From contig NZ_JARICI010000014.1 in assembly GCF_029257255.1 (NCBI RefSeq), forward strand, positions 31,765-95,764: a DNA stretch of 64,000 bases. Direction: 5' to 3'. Under the pieces are notes generated by a model. It saw only the letters and a program-made list of their open reading frames with translations, ran no database searches and had not been told where the DNA came from. Numbering within the stretch: the first letter of the stretch is position 1; every line of letters begins with the position of its first letter. Source of the stretch: Sporosarcina sp. (GTDB taxonomy: Bacteria > Bacillota > Bacilli > Bacillales_A > Planococcaceae). The position numbers and the translations under genes were made by a program. Shown in pieces: positions 30,520-39,443 of the stretch.

Positions 30520-30559
30520 GTGTAACCGGTACCACAAAGTGATGTGGTACCGGTTACAC
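30520..30559. promoter_or_regulatory. Operator-like perfect inverted repeat upstream of rbsR
   Basis: GTGTAACCGGTACCACA-aagtga-TGTGGTACCGGTTACAC, 17-bp arms, perfect. Confidence 0.8.
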
Positions 30560-30584
30560 ATGTGTAGAATTGAAGGTGAAATAG

Positions 30585-31562
30585 TTGGCGAATATACGAG
30601 ATGTTGCTCAGAAGGCAGGAGTTTCAGTTGCGACTGTTTCACGCTATTTAAATAATAAGGGATATATTAGTGAAGAGGCAAAACGGGTGATATCAGCTGC
30701 TATACAAGAGCTGGATTATCGTCCAAGTCTGGTTGCCCGGTCGTTGAATACTAAGCAGGCTATGTTCATCGGATTGATTGTACCGGATATTGTGAATCCG
30801 TTCTTTCCCGAATTGGCGCGTGCTGTGGAAGACGTGGCGCTGGCATATGACTATACAATAGTACTTTGTAATTCAGATGAAAAGATTGAGAAAGAAATTC
30901 ATTATCTTAATACGCTTCAGCAAAAGTATGTCTCGGGATTCATCGTGGCCGCGAGTCAGGCAGATGCGTCGCATTATACGAATTTAAATGTACCGATTGT
31001 CGCGATTGACCGACGGATACATCCTTCCATACCGATTGTAGCAACGGATAACCGGGAAGGTGCCAGGATGGGCACGGAGCATTTATTGCAAAATGGCTGC
31101 CGCCGCCTTCTTTGTATGAAGGGTCCAGCAGGTTTAGGTCCGGCAGACGATCGGTTCTCAGGATTTATGGATGCGGTAGAAGGAAAAGATATAGAAATCG
31201 AGATTGTGGAATGTCCTTTTCAATTTGAAGCTTCAGAAGAGGTGGCACGGACTGTTCTCCGGCAGCGTTCAATTGACGGGATTTTCGCGAGCAGTGATAT
31301 ATCTGCAGCGGGAGCGATGAAAGCAGCCTATTCGCTGGGTATAACGGTTCCTGATCAGCTACAGATTGTGGGGTATGACGGAACGAAGCTTTCCAGTCAG
31401 TTGACACCGAGTTTGACGACGGTTGCACAGGACTTATACAGAATTGGTGCGCTGGCTTCCAGGATGGTCATTAAATTGATTGAGGGGCAGGAGCTCGAAG
31501 AACACGAAATCCAGATTCCAGCGGAGCTTGTTATTCGAGAAACGACAAGGAGTGGAGCATGA
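30585..31562 (+). CDS. rbsR: LacI-family ribose operon repressor
   Basis: HTH NIRDVAQKAGVSVATVSRYLNNKGYISEEA; heads rbs operon; TTG start. Confidence 0.92.
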   Translation: MANIRDVAQKAGVSVATVSRYLNNKGYISEEAKRVISAAIQELDYRPSLVARSLNTKQAMFIGLIVPDIVNPFFPELARAVEDVALAYDYTIVLCNSDEKIEKEIHYLNTLQQKYVSGFIVAASQADASHYTNLNVPIVAIDRRIHPSIPIVATDNREGARMGTEHLLQNGCRRLLCMKGPAGLGPADDRFSGFMDAVEGKDIEIEIVECPFQFEASEEVARTVLRQRSIDGIFASSDISAAGAMKAAYSLGITVPDQLQIVGYDGTKLSSQLTPSLTTVAQDLYRIGALASRMVIKLIEGQELEEHEIQIPAELVIRETTRSGA

Positions 31563-32449
31563 TGATAACGGTGATTGGCAGTGCCAATATGGACCTGGTT
31601 GTAGGGACGGATAATTTTCCTGCGCAGGGCGAGACGGTACTGGGAGATATTTTTGATACAGTTCCGGGCGGGAAAGGTGCAAACCAGGCAGTTGCAGCAG
31701 CCAGGCTTGGAAGCAGTGTACATATGATCAGCTGTGTAGGGGATGATATGTTTGGAAAGAGTATCGTGGAGAATCTGAAGAATAATCAGGTCGATTGCAC
31801 TGGCGTTGGCGTGGTGGATGGCGCTTCCGGTATCGCGAATATATTGCTGTCTGAAGGCGATAACCGGATCATTGTGGTGCCGGGTGCGAACTCATTGCTG
31901 ACGCCTGCTCATATCGATGCGATGGAAGACGTCATCAAGAAAAGCAGAGTGGTCATGTTTCAGTTGGAAATTCCGATTCCCACCGTTCTATATGCGTTGG
32001 AGAAGTGCCGCGAGTTTAATGTGCCCGTTTTATTGAATCCGGCACCTGCCCGGGGGTTCTCTATGGATATGATGCCGTTCTGTGCATATTTGACGCCCAA
32101 TGAAACGGAATGTGAACAAATTTTCGGTGTCGATATGGTGCAGGCGCTGGAGCAGTATCCAAATCGCCTGATTGTCACGCTCGGCAGTGAAGGGGCGCGT
32201 TATTTTGACGGCGAACGCCATATAGTTGTGGATGGATTCAAGACGACAGCGGTAGATACGACTGGAGCCGGTGATACGTTTAACGGTGCGTTTGCCCATG
32301 GCATTGCAACCGGAATGGATCTGGAGCAGGCGGTTCGTTATGGAAATGCTGCAGCTTCCCTGTCTGTAGAAAAGTTTGGCGCACAGGGTGGAATGCCAGC
32401 GGATCAAGAAGTCATAGAACGTCTGAAGGAAGGAAGCTCGGCACGATGA
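31559..32449 (+). CDS. rbsK: Ribokinase
   Basis: PfkB motifs PGGKGANQAVAAARLG and DTTGAGDTFNGAFA. Confidence 0.95.
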   Translation: MMITVIGSANMDLVVGTDNFPAQGETVLGDIFDTVPGGKGANQAVAAARLGSSVHMISCVGDDMFGKSIVENLKNNQVDCTGVGVVDGASGIANILLSEGDNRIIVVPGANSLLTPAHIDAMEDVIKKSRVVMFQLEIPIPTVLYALEKCREFNVPVLLNPAPARGFSMDMMPFCAYLTPNETECEQIFGVDMVQALEQYPNRLIVTLGSEGARYFDGERHIVVDGFKTTAVDTTGAGDTFNGAFAHGIATGMDLEQAVRYGNAAASLSVEKFGAQGGMPADQEVIERLKEGSSAR

Positions 32450-32835
32450 AGAAAAACGGCATGATCAATCGTGAAATTGCGGCGGTGCTTGCCCGGATGG
32501 GACATACCGACCAATTAACCATTGCGGACTGCGGTCTGCCAGTACCGGAAGGCGTACCTTGTATCGACTTATCCTATACACTCGGCAAGCCGGGATTCAC
32601 GGAGATTTTATTCGAAGTATTGAAAGACTTTGAAGTGGAGAAAATGATAATAGCTGAAGAAATAAAAGTGAAGAACCCTGACATATATGAAGAAATGAAA
32701 CGTTCGGGAAAACGGATGGAAGAGGTTTCCCATGAAGCGTTAAAAGAATTGACCAAACAGTCCAAGGCCATTATTCGTACAGGAGAAGCGACACCTTACG
32801 CGAATTGTATCTTGCAGTCAGGCGTCATATTCTGA
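32446..32835 (+). CDS. rbsD: D-ribose pyranase
   Basis: MKKNGMINREIAAVLARMGHTDQLTIADCGLPVPEG...; overlaps rbsK by ATGA. Confidence 0.95.
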   Translation: MKKNGMINREIAAVLARMGHTDQLTIADCGLPVPEGVPCIDLSYTLGKPGFTEILFEVLKDFEVEKMIIAEEIKVKNPDIYEEMKRSGKRMEEVSHEALKELTKQSKAIIRTGEATPYANCILQSGVIF

Positions 32836-32851
32836 AAGTGGGTGAGCAGAG

Positions 32852-34348
32852 ATGATTGCGATGAATGGAATTTCAAAGAGTTTTAATGGAAATAAAGTGT
32901 TGGAAGATGTGCAATTTGAAGTGAAACCAGGCGAAATTCATGCGCTCATGGGTGAGAATGGCGCAGGGAAGTCTACATTAATGAAGATTTTGACAGGCAT
33001 TTATTCTCGGGATTCTGGTGAAGTGTGGGTCAAAGGTGAAAAAGTGGAATTCAAGAACGCGAAGGAAGCGGAGGCTGCCGGCATCGCGGTCATTCATCAG
33101 GAGCTGAACATTTTACCGGATTTGACTGTGGCGGAGAATTTCTATTTGGGCAATGAGCAGACGTTCGGGAAGAGTGGGATCCTGAAAACGAAAGAAATGA
33201 ACCGGCAGGCAGAAGAGATTTTATCTAAATTAGGTTTAGATGTAGATGTTCGTACCGTCACTCGTGAGCTTTCTGTCGGGAAGCAGCAGATTATTGAAAT
33301 TGCGAAGGCTGTTTCATCCAAGGCAGAAGTGATTATTATGGATGAGCCGACTGCTGCCTTAACGGACCGGGAAATCGAGACGCTGTTTGCTACGGTGCGT
33401 TCATTGCAGGCGAAAGGTGTATCTTTCGTTTATATTTCGCATCGGATGGAAGAGATTTTTGCAATGTGTGATAGGATTACGATTTTGCGCGACGGTCAAT
33501 ATATCGGTGTGAAGAAAATTAAAGAAACCACATTTGAAGAGATTGTGCAGATGATGGTTGGACGGGAACTTGGAGAACGGTTTCCGAAGCGTAAGCACGA
33601 AATCGGCGAAGTCAAAATGAAAGTCGATGGCTTGGCGCGTGATGGCTTTTTTGAAGGAGTTTCCTTTGAAGTGCGTAAAGGTGAAATTGTAGGGATTGCA
33701 GGATTGATGGGTGCTGGCAGAACAGAAGTCATTGAATCGATTTTCGGTTACAAGAAACTGACTGCAGGTCATATTTTCATTGATGGAAAGCAGGTTTCCA
33801 TATCCAATCCATTACAGGCGAAAAAGCTGGGGATTGGATACGTCACGGAAGACCGGAAATCAGAAGGTTTGATTTTAGATTTCTCTGTTCGGGACAATAT
33901 GAGTCTGACGAATTTTGACCGTATTTCGAAGTCGGCGATTATCCGAAAGGGAAAAGAGAATGCGCTGTATGAATTGATGTCCAAACGACTTCGAGTGCGC
34001 ACATCGGGTCCTGAACAGCCCGTAAAATCATTGAGTGGCGGAAATCAGCAAAAAGTCGTCATATCAAAATGGTTGGGGATCGAACCGGATATTTTGTTTT
34101 TAGATGAACCGACGCGAGGGGTCGACGTCGGTGCGAAAAAAGAGATATACAATATTATCAATGAATTAGCTGAACGAGGAGTGGCAATTGTTATGATTTC
34201 GTCTGAATTGCCGGAAGTCATCGGTATGGCAGATCGGGTATTGGTCATGCATGAAGGGCATTTGATGGCCAATTTGCCGAAAGAGGATATGACCCAGGAA
34301 CGTATTATGCATTTTGCAACAGGAGGTGACAAAGTTGTCCAAGCCTAA
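32852..34348 (+). CDS. rbsA: Ribose ABC transporter ATP-binding protein
   Basis: Two ABC domains ([29 protein letters not shown]). Confidence 0.96.
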   Translation: MIAMNGISKSFNGNKVLEDVQFEVKPGEIHALMGENGAGKSTLMKILTGIYSRDSGEVWVKGEKVEFKNAKEAEAAGIAVIHQELNILPDLTVAENFYLGNEQTFGKSGILKTKEMNRQAEEILSKLGLDVDVRTVTRELSVGKQQIIEIAKAVSSKAEVIIMDEPTAALTDREIETLFATVRSLQAKGVSFVYISHRMEEIFAMCDRITILRDGQYIGVKKIKETTFEEIVQMMVGRELGERFPKRKHEIGEVKMKVDGLARDGFFEGVSFEVRKGEIVGIAGLMGAGRTEVIESIFGYKKLTAGHIFIDGKQVSISNPLQAKKLGIGYVTEDRKSEGLILDFSVRDNMSLTNFDRISKSAIIRKGKENALYELMSKRLRVRTSGPEQPVKSLSGGNQQKVVISKWLGIEPDILFLDEPTRGVDVGAKKEIYNIINELAERGVAIVMISSELPEVIGMADRVLVMHEGHLMANLPKEDMTQERIMHFATGGDKVVQA

Positions 34349-35276
34349 TATGAAGTCGTCGTTGCAAAAATTAGGTCCAGTGATTGGATTGCTTTTAATT
34401 GTCGTTATCATTTCTATTATGAGTCCAAGCTTTTTGACGTTGAATAACTTATTCAATGTGCTACGTCAAGTATCCATTAACGCGTTAATTGCGTTCGGGA
34501 TGACGTTTGTTATTTTGACAGGCGGTATTGATTTATCGGTCGGTTCTATTCTGGCGTTAACGGGCGCGGTGACAGCGGGTATGATGTCCAGCGGTATGGA
34601 TCCGCTGCTCGCGATGCTGCTCGGCGTATTACTCGGGGTTGTACTTGGTGCAATCAACGGATTGATTATTGCTAAAGGGAAAGTCGCTCCATTTATCGCA
34701 ACGCTTGCGACGATGACGATTTTTCGGGGGCTGACACTTGTTTATACGGAAGGCCGTCCCATTTCAGGACTTGGTGATTCTGCGATCTTTACGTTGCTTG
34801 GAAAGGGATACTTTTTCGGTATACCGGTTCCGGTCATTACGATGTCGATTACCTTCGCGGTACTGTATTTCATTTTGAAGAAAACAACATTTGGACGCCG
34901 CGTGTATGCAGTGGGTGGTAACGAGGAAGCATCCCGTTTATCTGGTATCAATGTGGATCGAATTAAGATTTACGTGTATTCATTGGCCGGTGGTTTGACT
35001 GCGGTCGCTTCGTTGATTTTGACATCACGTTTGAATTCAGCGCAGCCGACTGCGGGTAATATGTTTGAACTCGACGCCATTGCCGCTGTTGTTCTAGGCG
35101 GAACTAGCTTGACTGGCGGCCGGGGATGGATTGTCGGAACCTTAGTCGGTGCGTTGATTATCGGCGTGTTGAACAATGGACTGAATTTGATTGGCGTATC
35201 CTCTTTCTTCCAACAGGTCGTAAAGGGTGCAGTAATATTAATAGCGGTTCTCTTGGATCGTAAAAAAACAGCATAA
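34335..35276 (+). CDS. rbsC: Ribose ABC transporter permease
   Basis: BPD_transp_2 family; TTG start behind AGGAGGTGACAAAG; ORF track starts 34314. Confidence 0.95.
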   Translation: MSKPNMKSSLQKLGPVIGLLLIVVIISIMSPSFLTLNNLFNVLRQVSINALIAFGMTFVILTGGIDLSVGSILALTGAVTAGMMSSGMDPLLAMLLGVLLGVVLGAINGLIIAKGKVAPFIATLATMTIFRGLTLVYTEGRPISGLGDSAIFTLLGKGYFFGIPVPVITMSITFAVLYFILKKTTFGRRVYAVGGNEEASRLSGINVDRIKIYVYSLAGGLTAVASLILTSRLNSAQPTAGNMFELDAIAAVVLGGTSLTGGRGWIVGTLVGALIIGVLNNGLNLIGVSSFFQQVVKGAVILIAVLLDRKKTA

Positions 35277-35291
35277 GGAGATGTGAGAACA

Positions 35292-36224
35292 ATGAAGAAG
35301 ATGAAATGGGCGTTACTTATGGTTGTTGTATTGGTGCTAGCGGCTTGTTCTACCGAGCAGCCGGGTTCGGGGTCCTCGTCAGATGATAAAGGGGATGCAG
35401 GGAAAGACGGAGATAAGCAATTTAAAATCGGCCTTTCGGTTTCCACTTTGAATAACCCGTTTTTCGTTACGTTAAGTGAAGGAGCGAAAGAGCAAGCGAA
35501 AGAAACAGGCGCGGACCTTATCGTTGTTGACGCACAGGATGACGCGTCTAAACAGGCAAGTGACGTAGAGGATTTGATTCAGCAAGGTGTCGATTTATTG
35601 ATCATTAACCCGACAGATTCAGAGGCAGTTGTATCTGCAGTGGAATCTGCAAACAATGCGAATATCCCAGTGATTACAGTTGACCGCAGTGCAGAAGGTG
35701 GAGAAGTCGTTTCCCATATCGCCTCTGATAATAAAGCAGGCGGTGTATTGGCTGGAGAATATTTACTTGAGTTACTGGGCGACAATGCAAAAGTAGCTGA
35801 GCTAGAAGGAATCGCAGGATCATCTGCAGCACGTGACCGCGGACAAGGCTTTAACGATGCAGTCGATGGAAAAGTGGACGTGGTTGCAAAACAAACAGCG
35901 AACTTCAACCGTGCAGAAGGTTTGACGGTAATGGAAAATATCCTTCAGGCTAATCCTGACATTCAAGGCGTATTTGCTCACAATGATGAAATGGCGCTCG
36001 GTGCGTTGGAAGCGATCCAGTCTGCAGGAAAAGATCTTGTGGTCATCGGGTTTGACGCAACAGATGACGCGGTGAAATCAGTAAAAGACGGAAAGTTGGC
36101 AGCAACCATTGCACAGAAACCGGAAGAAATCGGTAAGAAAGCAATGGAAGCAGCAATTGCCACGTTGAATGGCGAAGATATAGAGGCGAATATTCCAGTT
36201 GATTTGGAATTGATTAAAGAGTAA
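35292..36224 (+). CDS. rbsB: Ribose ABC transporter substrate-binding lipoprotein
   Basis: Lipobox VLAACS; FKIGLSVSTLNNPFFVTLSEGAKEQA. Confidence 0.95.
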   Translation: MKKMKWALLMVVVLVLAACSTEQPGSGSSSDDKGDAGKDGDKQFKIGLSVSTLNNPFFVTLSEGAKEQAKETGADLIVVDAQDDASKQASDVEDLIQQGVDLLIINPTDSEAVVSAVESANNANIPVITVDRSAEGGEVVSHIASDNKAGGVLAGEYLLELLGDNAKVAELEGIAGSSAARDRGQGFNDAVDGKVDVVAKQTANFNRAEGLTVMENILQANPDIQGVFAHNDEMALGALEAIQSAGKDLVVIGFDATDDAVKSVKDGKLAATIAQKPEEIGKKAMEAAIATLNGEDIEANIPVDLELIKE

Positions 36225-36225
36225 A

Positions 36226-36269
36226 TGAAAAACCTGTACCCGTTTTGTTTTGGGTGCAGGTTTTTTTGT
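36226..36269 (+). terminator. rbs operon terminator
   Basis: AAAACCTGtaCCCgttttgttttGGGtgCAGGTTTTTTT. Confidence 0.8.
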
Positions 36270-36289
36270 GTGGGGGTGCTTTTTTTGGG

Positions 36290-36332
36290 GGTGCCTGTGT
36301 GCCACGCAATTCGGAAACTATTCAGACAACTC
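36290..36332 (-). repeat. REP-like element, inverted copy 5' of RAYT
   Basis: Reverse complement GTTGTCTGAATAGTTTCCGAATTGCGTGGCACACAGGCACC. Confidence 0.75.
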
Positions 36333-36503
36333 AATTTGGTTGAAAACTCATTTTTACTCTCTAAATGGTCTTGAAAATTGATTTTAATGACTGCGTGAAA
36401 GCATACCTATCAGATTTCTTCCTGCCTAAAATTCATTTTTCCTGTTTTGACAGGTTTCCGCTTTCTCTTTATGATGGGTCCAATATGGAGGAGGGGAGAG
36501 TTT

Positions 36504-37082
36504 TTGGTAAGAAAAAGAAACTGGCGGCCGAATGCCTATTACCACGTGATTATGCGAGGTAACAACCGAGAGAGTATTTTTAAGACACCGGAAGATATGT
36601 ATCATATGCTCCGGATTATCAGTCATGCCCACGAGAAGTTCCACTTTTCTATGGCTGCTTTTTGCATCATGACGAACCACTATCATTTTCTGATTAAGTC
36701 GGAAGATGAATTGTCGCGGATTATGAGTCATATCAATCGAAGATACAGTGATTATTATTCGAGGCGCTACAACCACGTGGGAAGGATTTATCAGCAACGG
36801 TATCACCCCATTTTGATCGAGAGTCCCCAAGGCGCTCTAGCCGTCAGCCGTTATATTCACCGAAATCCCATTAAAACAAAGCTACCTATGGTCAATGACC
36901 TCGCCGATTACCCATTCAGCTCCTTCCCCGTATACGCCAGCCGGCAAACTAATAAGTGGAGGTTTCTAGACACAAAAACATTGCTGTCGTATATGCATCC
37001 GCCGTCAGAAGGAACGATTCAAGAATACGCCGACTATTGCTTGGCAAAGTTAGCAAAAGATGAAGAAAAAGTACGAAGCTGA
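36504..37082 (+). CDS. REP-associated tyrosine transposase (RAYT)
   Basis: MVRKRNWRPNAYYHVIMRGNNRESIFKTPEDMYHMLRIISHAHEKFHFSMAAFCIMTNHYHFLIKSEDEL...; TTG start behind GGAGGGGAG; ORF track start 36447. Confidence 0.9.
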   Translation: MVRKRNWRPNAYYHVIMRGNNRESIFKTPEDMYHMLRIISHAHEKFHFSMAAFCIMTNHYHFLIKSEDELSRIMSHINRRYSDYYSRRYNHVGRIYQQRYHPILIESPQGALAVSRYIHRNPIKTKLPMVNDLADYPFSSFPVYASRQTNKWRFLDTKTLLSYMHPPSEGTIQEYADYCLAKLAKDEEKVRS

Positions 37083-37122
37083 TTGTCTGAATAGTGTTTG
37101 AGTTGTGTGGCGCACAGGCACC
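37081..37122 (+). repeat. REP-like element, direct copy 3' of RAYT
   Basis: GATTGTCTGAATAGTGTTTGAGTTGTGTGGCGCACAGGCACC. Confidence 0.75.
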
Positions 37123-37130
37123 AAAGAATG

Positions 37131-37168
37131 AAGCCTTCTGATCATCTAAGATCAGAAGGCTTTTCATC
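37131..37168. terminator. Perfect hairpin terminator between two REP-like copies
   Basis: AAGCCTTCTGATCatctaaGATCAGAAGGCTT. Confidence 0.75.
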
Positions 37169-37171
37169 TAT

Positions 37172-37210
37172 TGTTAGAATTGTGTCTGAATTGTGTGGCA
37201 CACAGGCACC
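37172..37210 (+). repeat. REP-like element copy
   Basis: TGTTAGAATTGTGTCTGAATTGTGTGGCACACAGGCACC. Confidence 0.75.
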
Positions 37211-37708
37211 TTAAAATTCTTCCCGGCCCATTTCGGTCAGTCGCTCCCGCAATTTCTTCAGCAAACGTTCTCGCCGTTTCTTGACGCCCGCTTTCGAAAT
37301 GCCAAAGAATTCAGCACAGAATGTTTGCGATCTTTTTTCTGTGTAGATCATCGATAGTAACTGCCGTTCCTCCAAATTCAGTGTATTTAACACGATATTC
37401 AGCGCTGGAAACACATCTTCTTCCATTGAATAGCCCTCTATCAATGCTAATGTTTGATCGTCGACCGGTGCATAGCGTTCGTTTAAGCGATTTTCCTTTT
37501 TCATCTCATCAAGCATAGCGCCGTAAATTGATCGATAAGCGAAAGGTGTGAAGTTCCCTTTGCTTTGGTCAAATCTGCTCCATGCCTGCCATAATGCAAT
37601 ACGCCCTGCCTGACGAAAATCTTCGAAATCACGGTAAATATGTAATTTTCGAATGATTGCTGAAATCATTGGCTCATACTGCTCTGATACATCGTCAAAG
37701 TTCTCCAT
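37211..37708 (-). CDS. Sigma-70-family (SigH/SigI-like small) RNA polymerase sigma factor
   Basis: Region 2-like DFEDFRQAGRIALWQAWSRFDQSKGNFTPFAYRSIYGAMLDEMKKENR and region 4-like HTH. Confidence 0.82.
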   Translation of the reverse strand: MENFDDVSEQYEPMISAIIRKLHIYRDFEDFRQAGRIALWQAWSRFDQSKGNFTPFAYRSIYGAMLDEMKKENRLNERYAPVDDQTLALIEGYSMEEDVFPALNIVLNTLNLEERQLLSMIYTEKRSQTFCAEFFGISKAGVKKRRERLLKKLRERLTEMGREEF

Positions 37709-38140
37709 TAATGCGACCTCTTCAGGCCGTGCACGACACATTGTATTCCCTGGGTGTCTTCATCATAGAGAGGGCAGATGAAAAATACGAAAGTCAGTAT
37801 GTTAATTTTGGCGTGTGTGAATCTGTTGGGGGAATGACGAGAGTAAGTATTCTGTAATAGTAGAAGTTTAGAAATTGTACTATTGCTTAAGATATATTTA
37901 TAGGGCTTATTTACCGACCAAATCTGTTCTAATTATGAAAAAAAAGAAAATTCTTGTATTTAGAAAATATTTTACCAAATAGATAGACTATTTAATTTAG
38001 TTAGGATATGATAGGTAAAATAGAAGGTTTAAAGTCGCAGTTTGAATTTTGTGAAATAATGAAAAAGAAATAGTAAAGGTGTCCGAAGTCGATCATAATG
38101 TGTGTTCATTTGTGGTCGGCTTTTCTTAATTATGTCCGTA

Positions 38141-38260
38141 AAGGAGGTGAGGGACATTGTATGTGAGCACAGAAAAAATCCCCGAGTGTTGAAAGTCGTC
38201 GCAGACTCACTCGGGGAAAGAAGACTGGAGTACACCAATCTTGTATTAGTATACTCCTTT
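38141..38260 (+). promoter_or_regulatory. Structured comK leader: SD, 11-codon ORF, two hairpins, T-run
   Basis: AAGGAGGTGA (38141-38150); TTG TAT GTG AGC ACA GAA AAA ATC CCC GAG TGT TGA (38157-38192); hairpin CCCCGAGTG...CACTCGGGG (38180-38216); hairpin GGAGTA...TACTCC followed by TTTTT (38227-38262). Confidence 0.6.
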
Positions 38261-38303
38261 TTAACAAAAATCGAAAGCCTTTGAGACAAAAGGAGGAAAT
38301 CAA

Positions 38304-38861
38304 ATGAAAATATCAAAAGAATTTATTGTTACAAAAGGCACGGCTGTTATCTATCCAGAATATACGGAGGAAGGGGTTTTGCAATCTGTCGCGATGGAAG
38401 GCAATGTTTTGAAACGTGTAAATCAAAAGCCGACTGAAGTAATAGATAGAAATCTTCGCTATTATGGTTCCAGCTTGCGAGGCGCAAAAGACAGCACAAA
38501 AGTCATTTTAGGTGATGTGTTTATGTCGCCTGTCGTAATAAATGAGCTGCTGAACATCTTTTTCTTTCCAAGCAAGTCACCGCATAAACCGGATTGTATC
38601 TGGTTCGCACTCTATCATATCCGAAGCTACATAGAGATTGACGCAAAACGGACGTGTGTTACGTTTATTAATGGAGCTAAATTCAAGGTGGATGTGAGCT
38701 ACTATTCATTCAACAGCCGTTACCAAACGGCCTGCAAATATAAAAACTTGATAGATGGAAGAACGAATCAATTGATGATAAATGAGATGAATCACTCGGC
38801 TACCTATCTAATTATGAAGGACAGGTCGAATCGAAACTTTGGTGTGAAAGAAGAGGAGTAA
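38304..38861 (+). CDS. comK: ComK-family competence transcription factor
   Basis: VIDRNLRYYGSSLRGAKDSTKVILGDVFMSPVVINELLNIFFFPSKSPHKPDCIWFALYHIRSY matches the ComK pattern (IVDRSCRFFGSSYAGRK...PIMVDPSNQIFLFPTLSSTRPQCGWISHVHV). Confidence 0.88.
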   Translation: MKISKEFIVTKGTAVIYPEYTEEGVLQSVAMEGNVLKRVNQKPTEVIDRNLRYYGSSLRGAKDSTKVILGDVFMSPVVINELLNIFFFPSKSPHKPDCIWFALYHIRSYIEIDAKRTCVTFINGAKFKVDVSYYSFNSRYQTACKYKNLIDGRTNQLMINEMNHSATYLIMKDRSNRNFGVKEEE

Positions 38862-39018
38862 TAAGTGCGGATAAGCGTATGGGATACTTGGATAGTCACT
38901 AGTAAATTATATGTAAAAAACTATTTACTTACACTGGATAATATTGTATATTTAGAACAATCAACTAGAGCAACACATCATCTTAGATACGTCTAAATAC
39001 ATTCCGAGGAGACTATTT

Positions 39019-39282
39019 ATGAAAAAGATCGTAAAATCTATGTTCATTTCCGCGTTCGCTATCACTCTTTTAGTAGCGCCTATTCAATCAACAGAAGCTG
39101 CCGCGGCTAAATATCAGAATTGTAAGGAGCTGAACAAGGCATATCCTGGCGGTGTCGCTAAGAATGCAAAAGTTCAAAATAAAGGCGGCAAAACAAAGTA
39201 CAAGCCAACTGTATCGCCAAGTCTTTACAATCTTCATACAGGAATGGATCGCGATAAAGATGGGATTGCTTGTGAACGATAG
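39019..39282 (+). CDS. Excalibur calcium-binding domain secreted protein
   Basis: Signal peptide; YQNCKELNKAYPGGVAKN...YNLHTGMDRDKDGIACER. Confidence 0.9.
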   Translation: MKKIVKSMFISAFAITLLVAPIQSTEAAAAKYQNCKELNKAYPGGVAKNAKVQNKGGKTKYKPTVSPSLYNLHTGMDRDKDGIACER

Positions 39283-39443
39283 AAGGAAAGTTGAACTCTT
39301 TAATCAGTGAAATGACTGGTTAAAGAGTTTTTTTATAACACTAAATTAAAGACTAGTAGGAAGTTATTTAAGAGAATTTTCCACTAACTCTATTATAATG
39401 TCTAAAAACCTGTATAATCGACAGCAAAAGGAGGTAACTGACT

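Noticed and set aside
36426-36830. 134-aa antisense ORF over the RAYT gene
   Set aside because: Antisense to a well-supported transposase; no family resemblance.
38102-38284. 60-aa ORF upstream of comK (MFICGRLFLIMSVKEVRD...)
   Set aside because: No RBS at its ATG and it spans both leader hairpins; the TTG micro-ORF behind AAGGAGGTGA is better supported.
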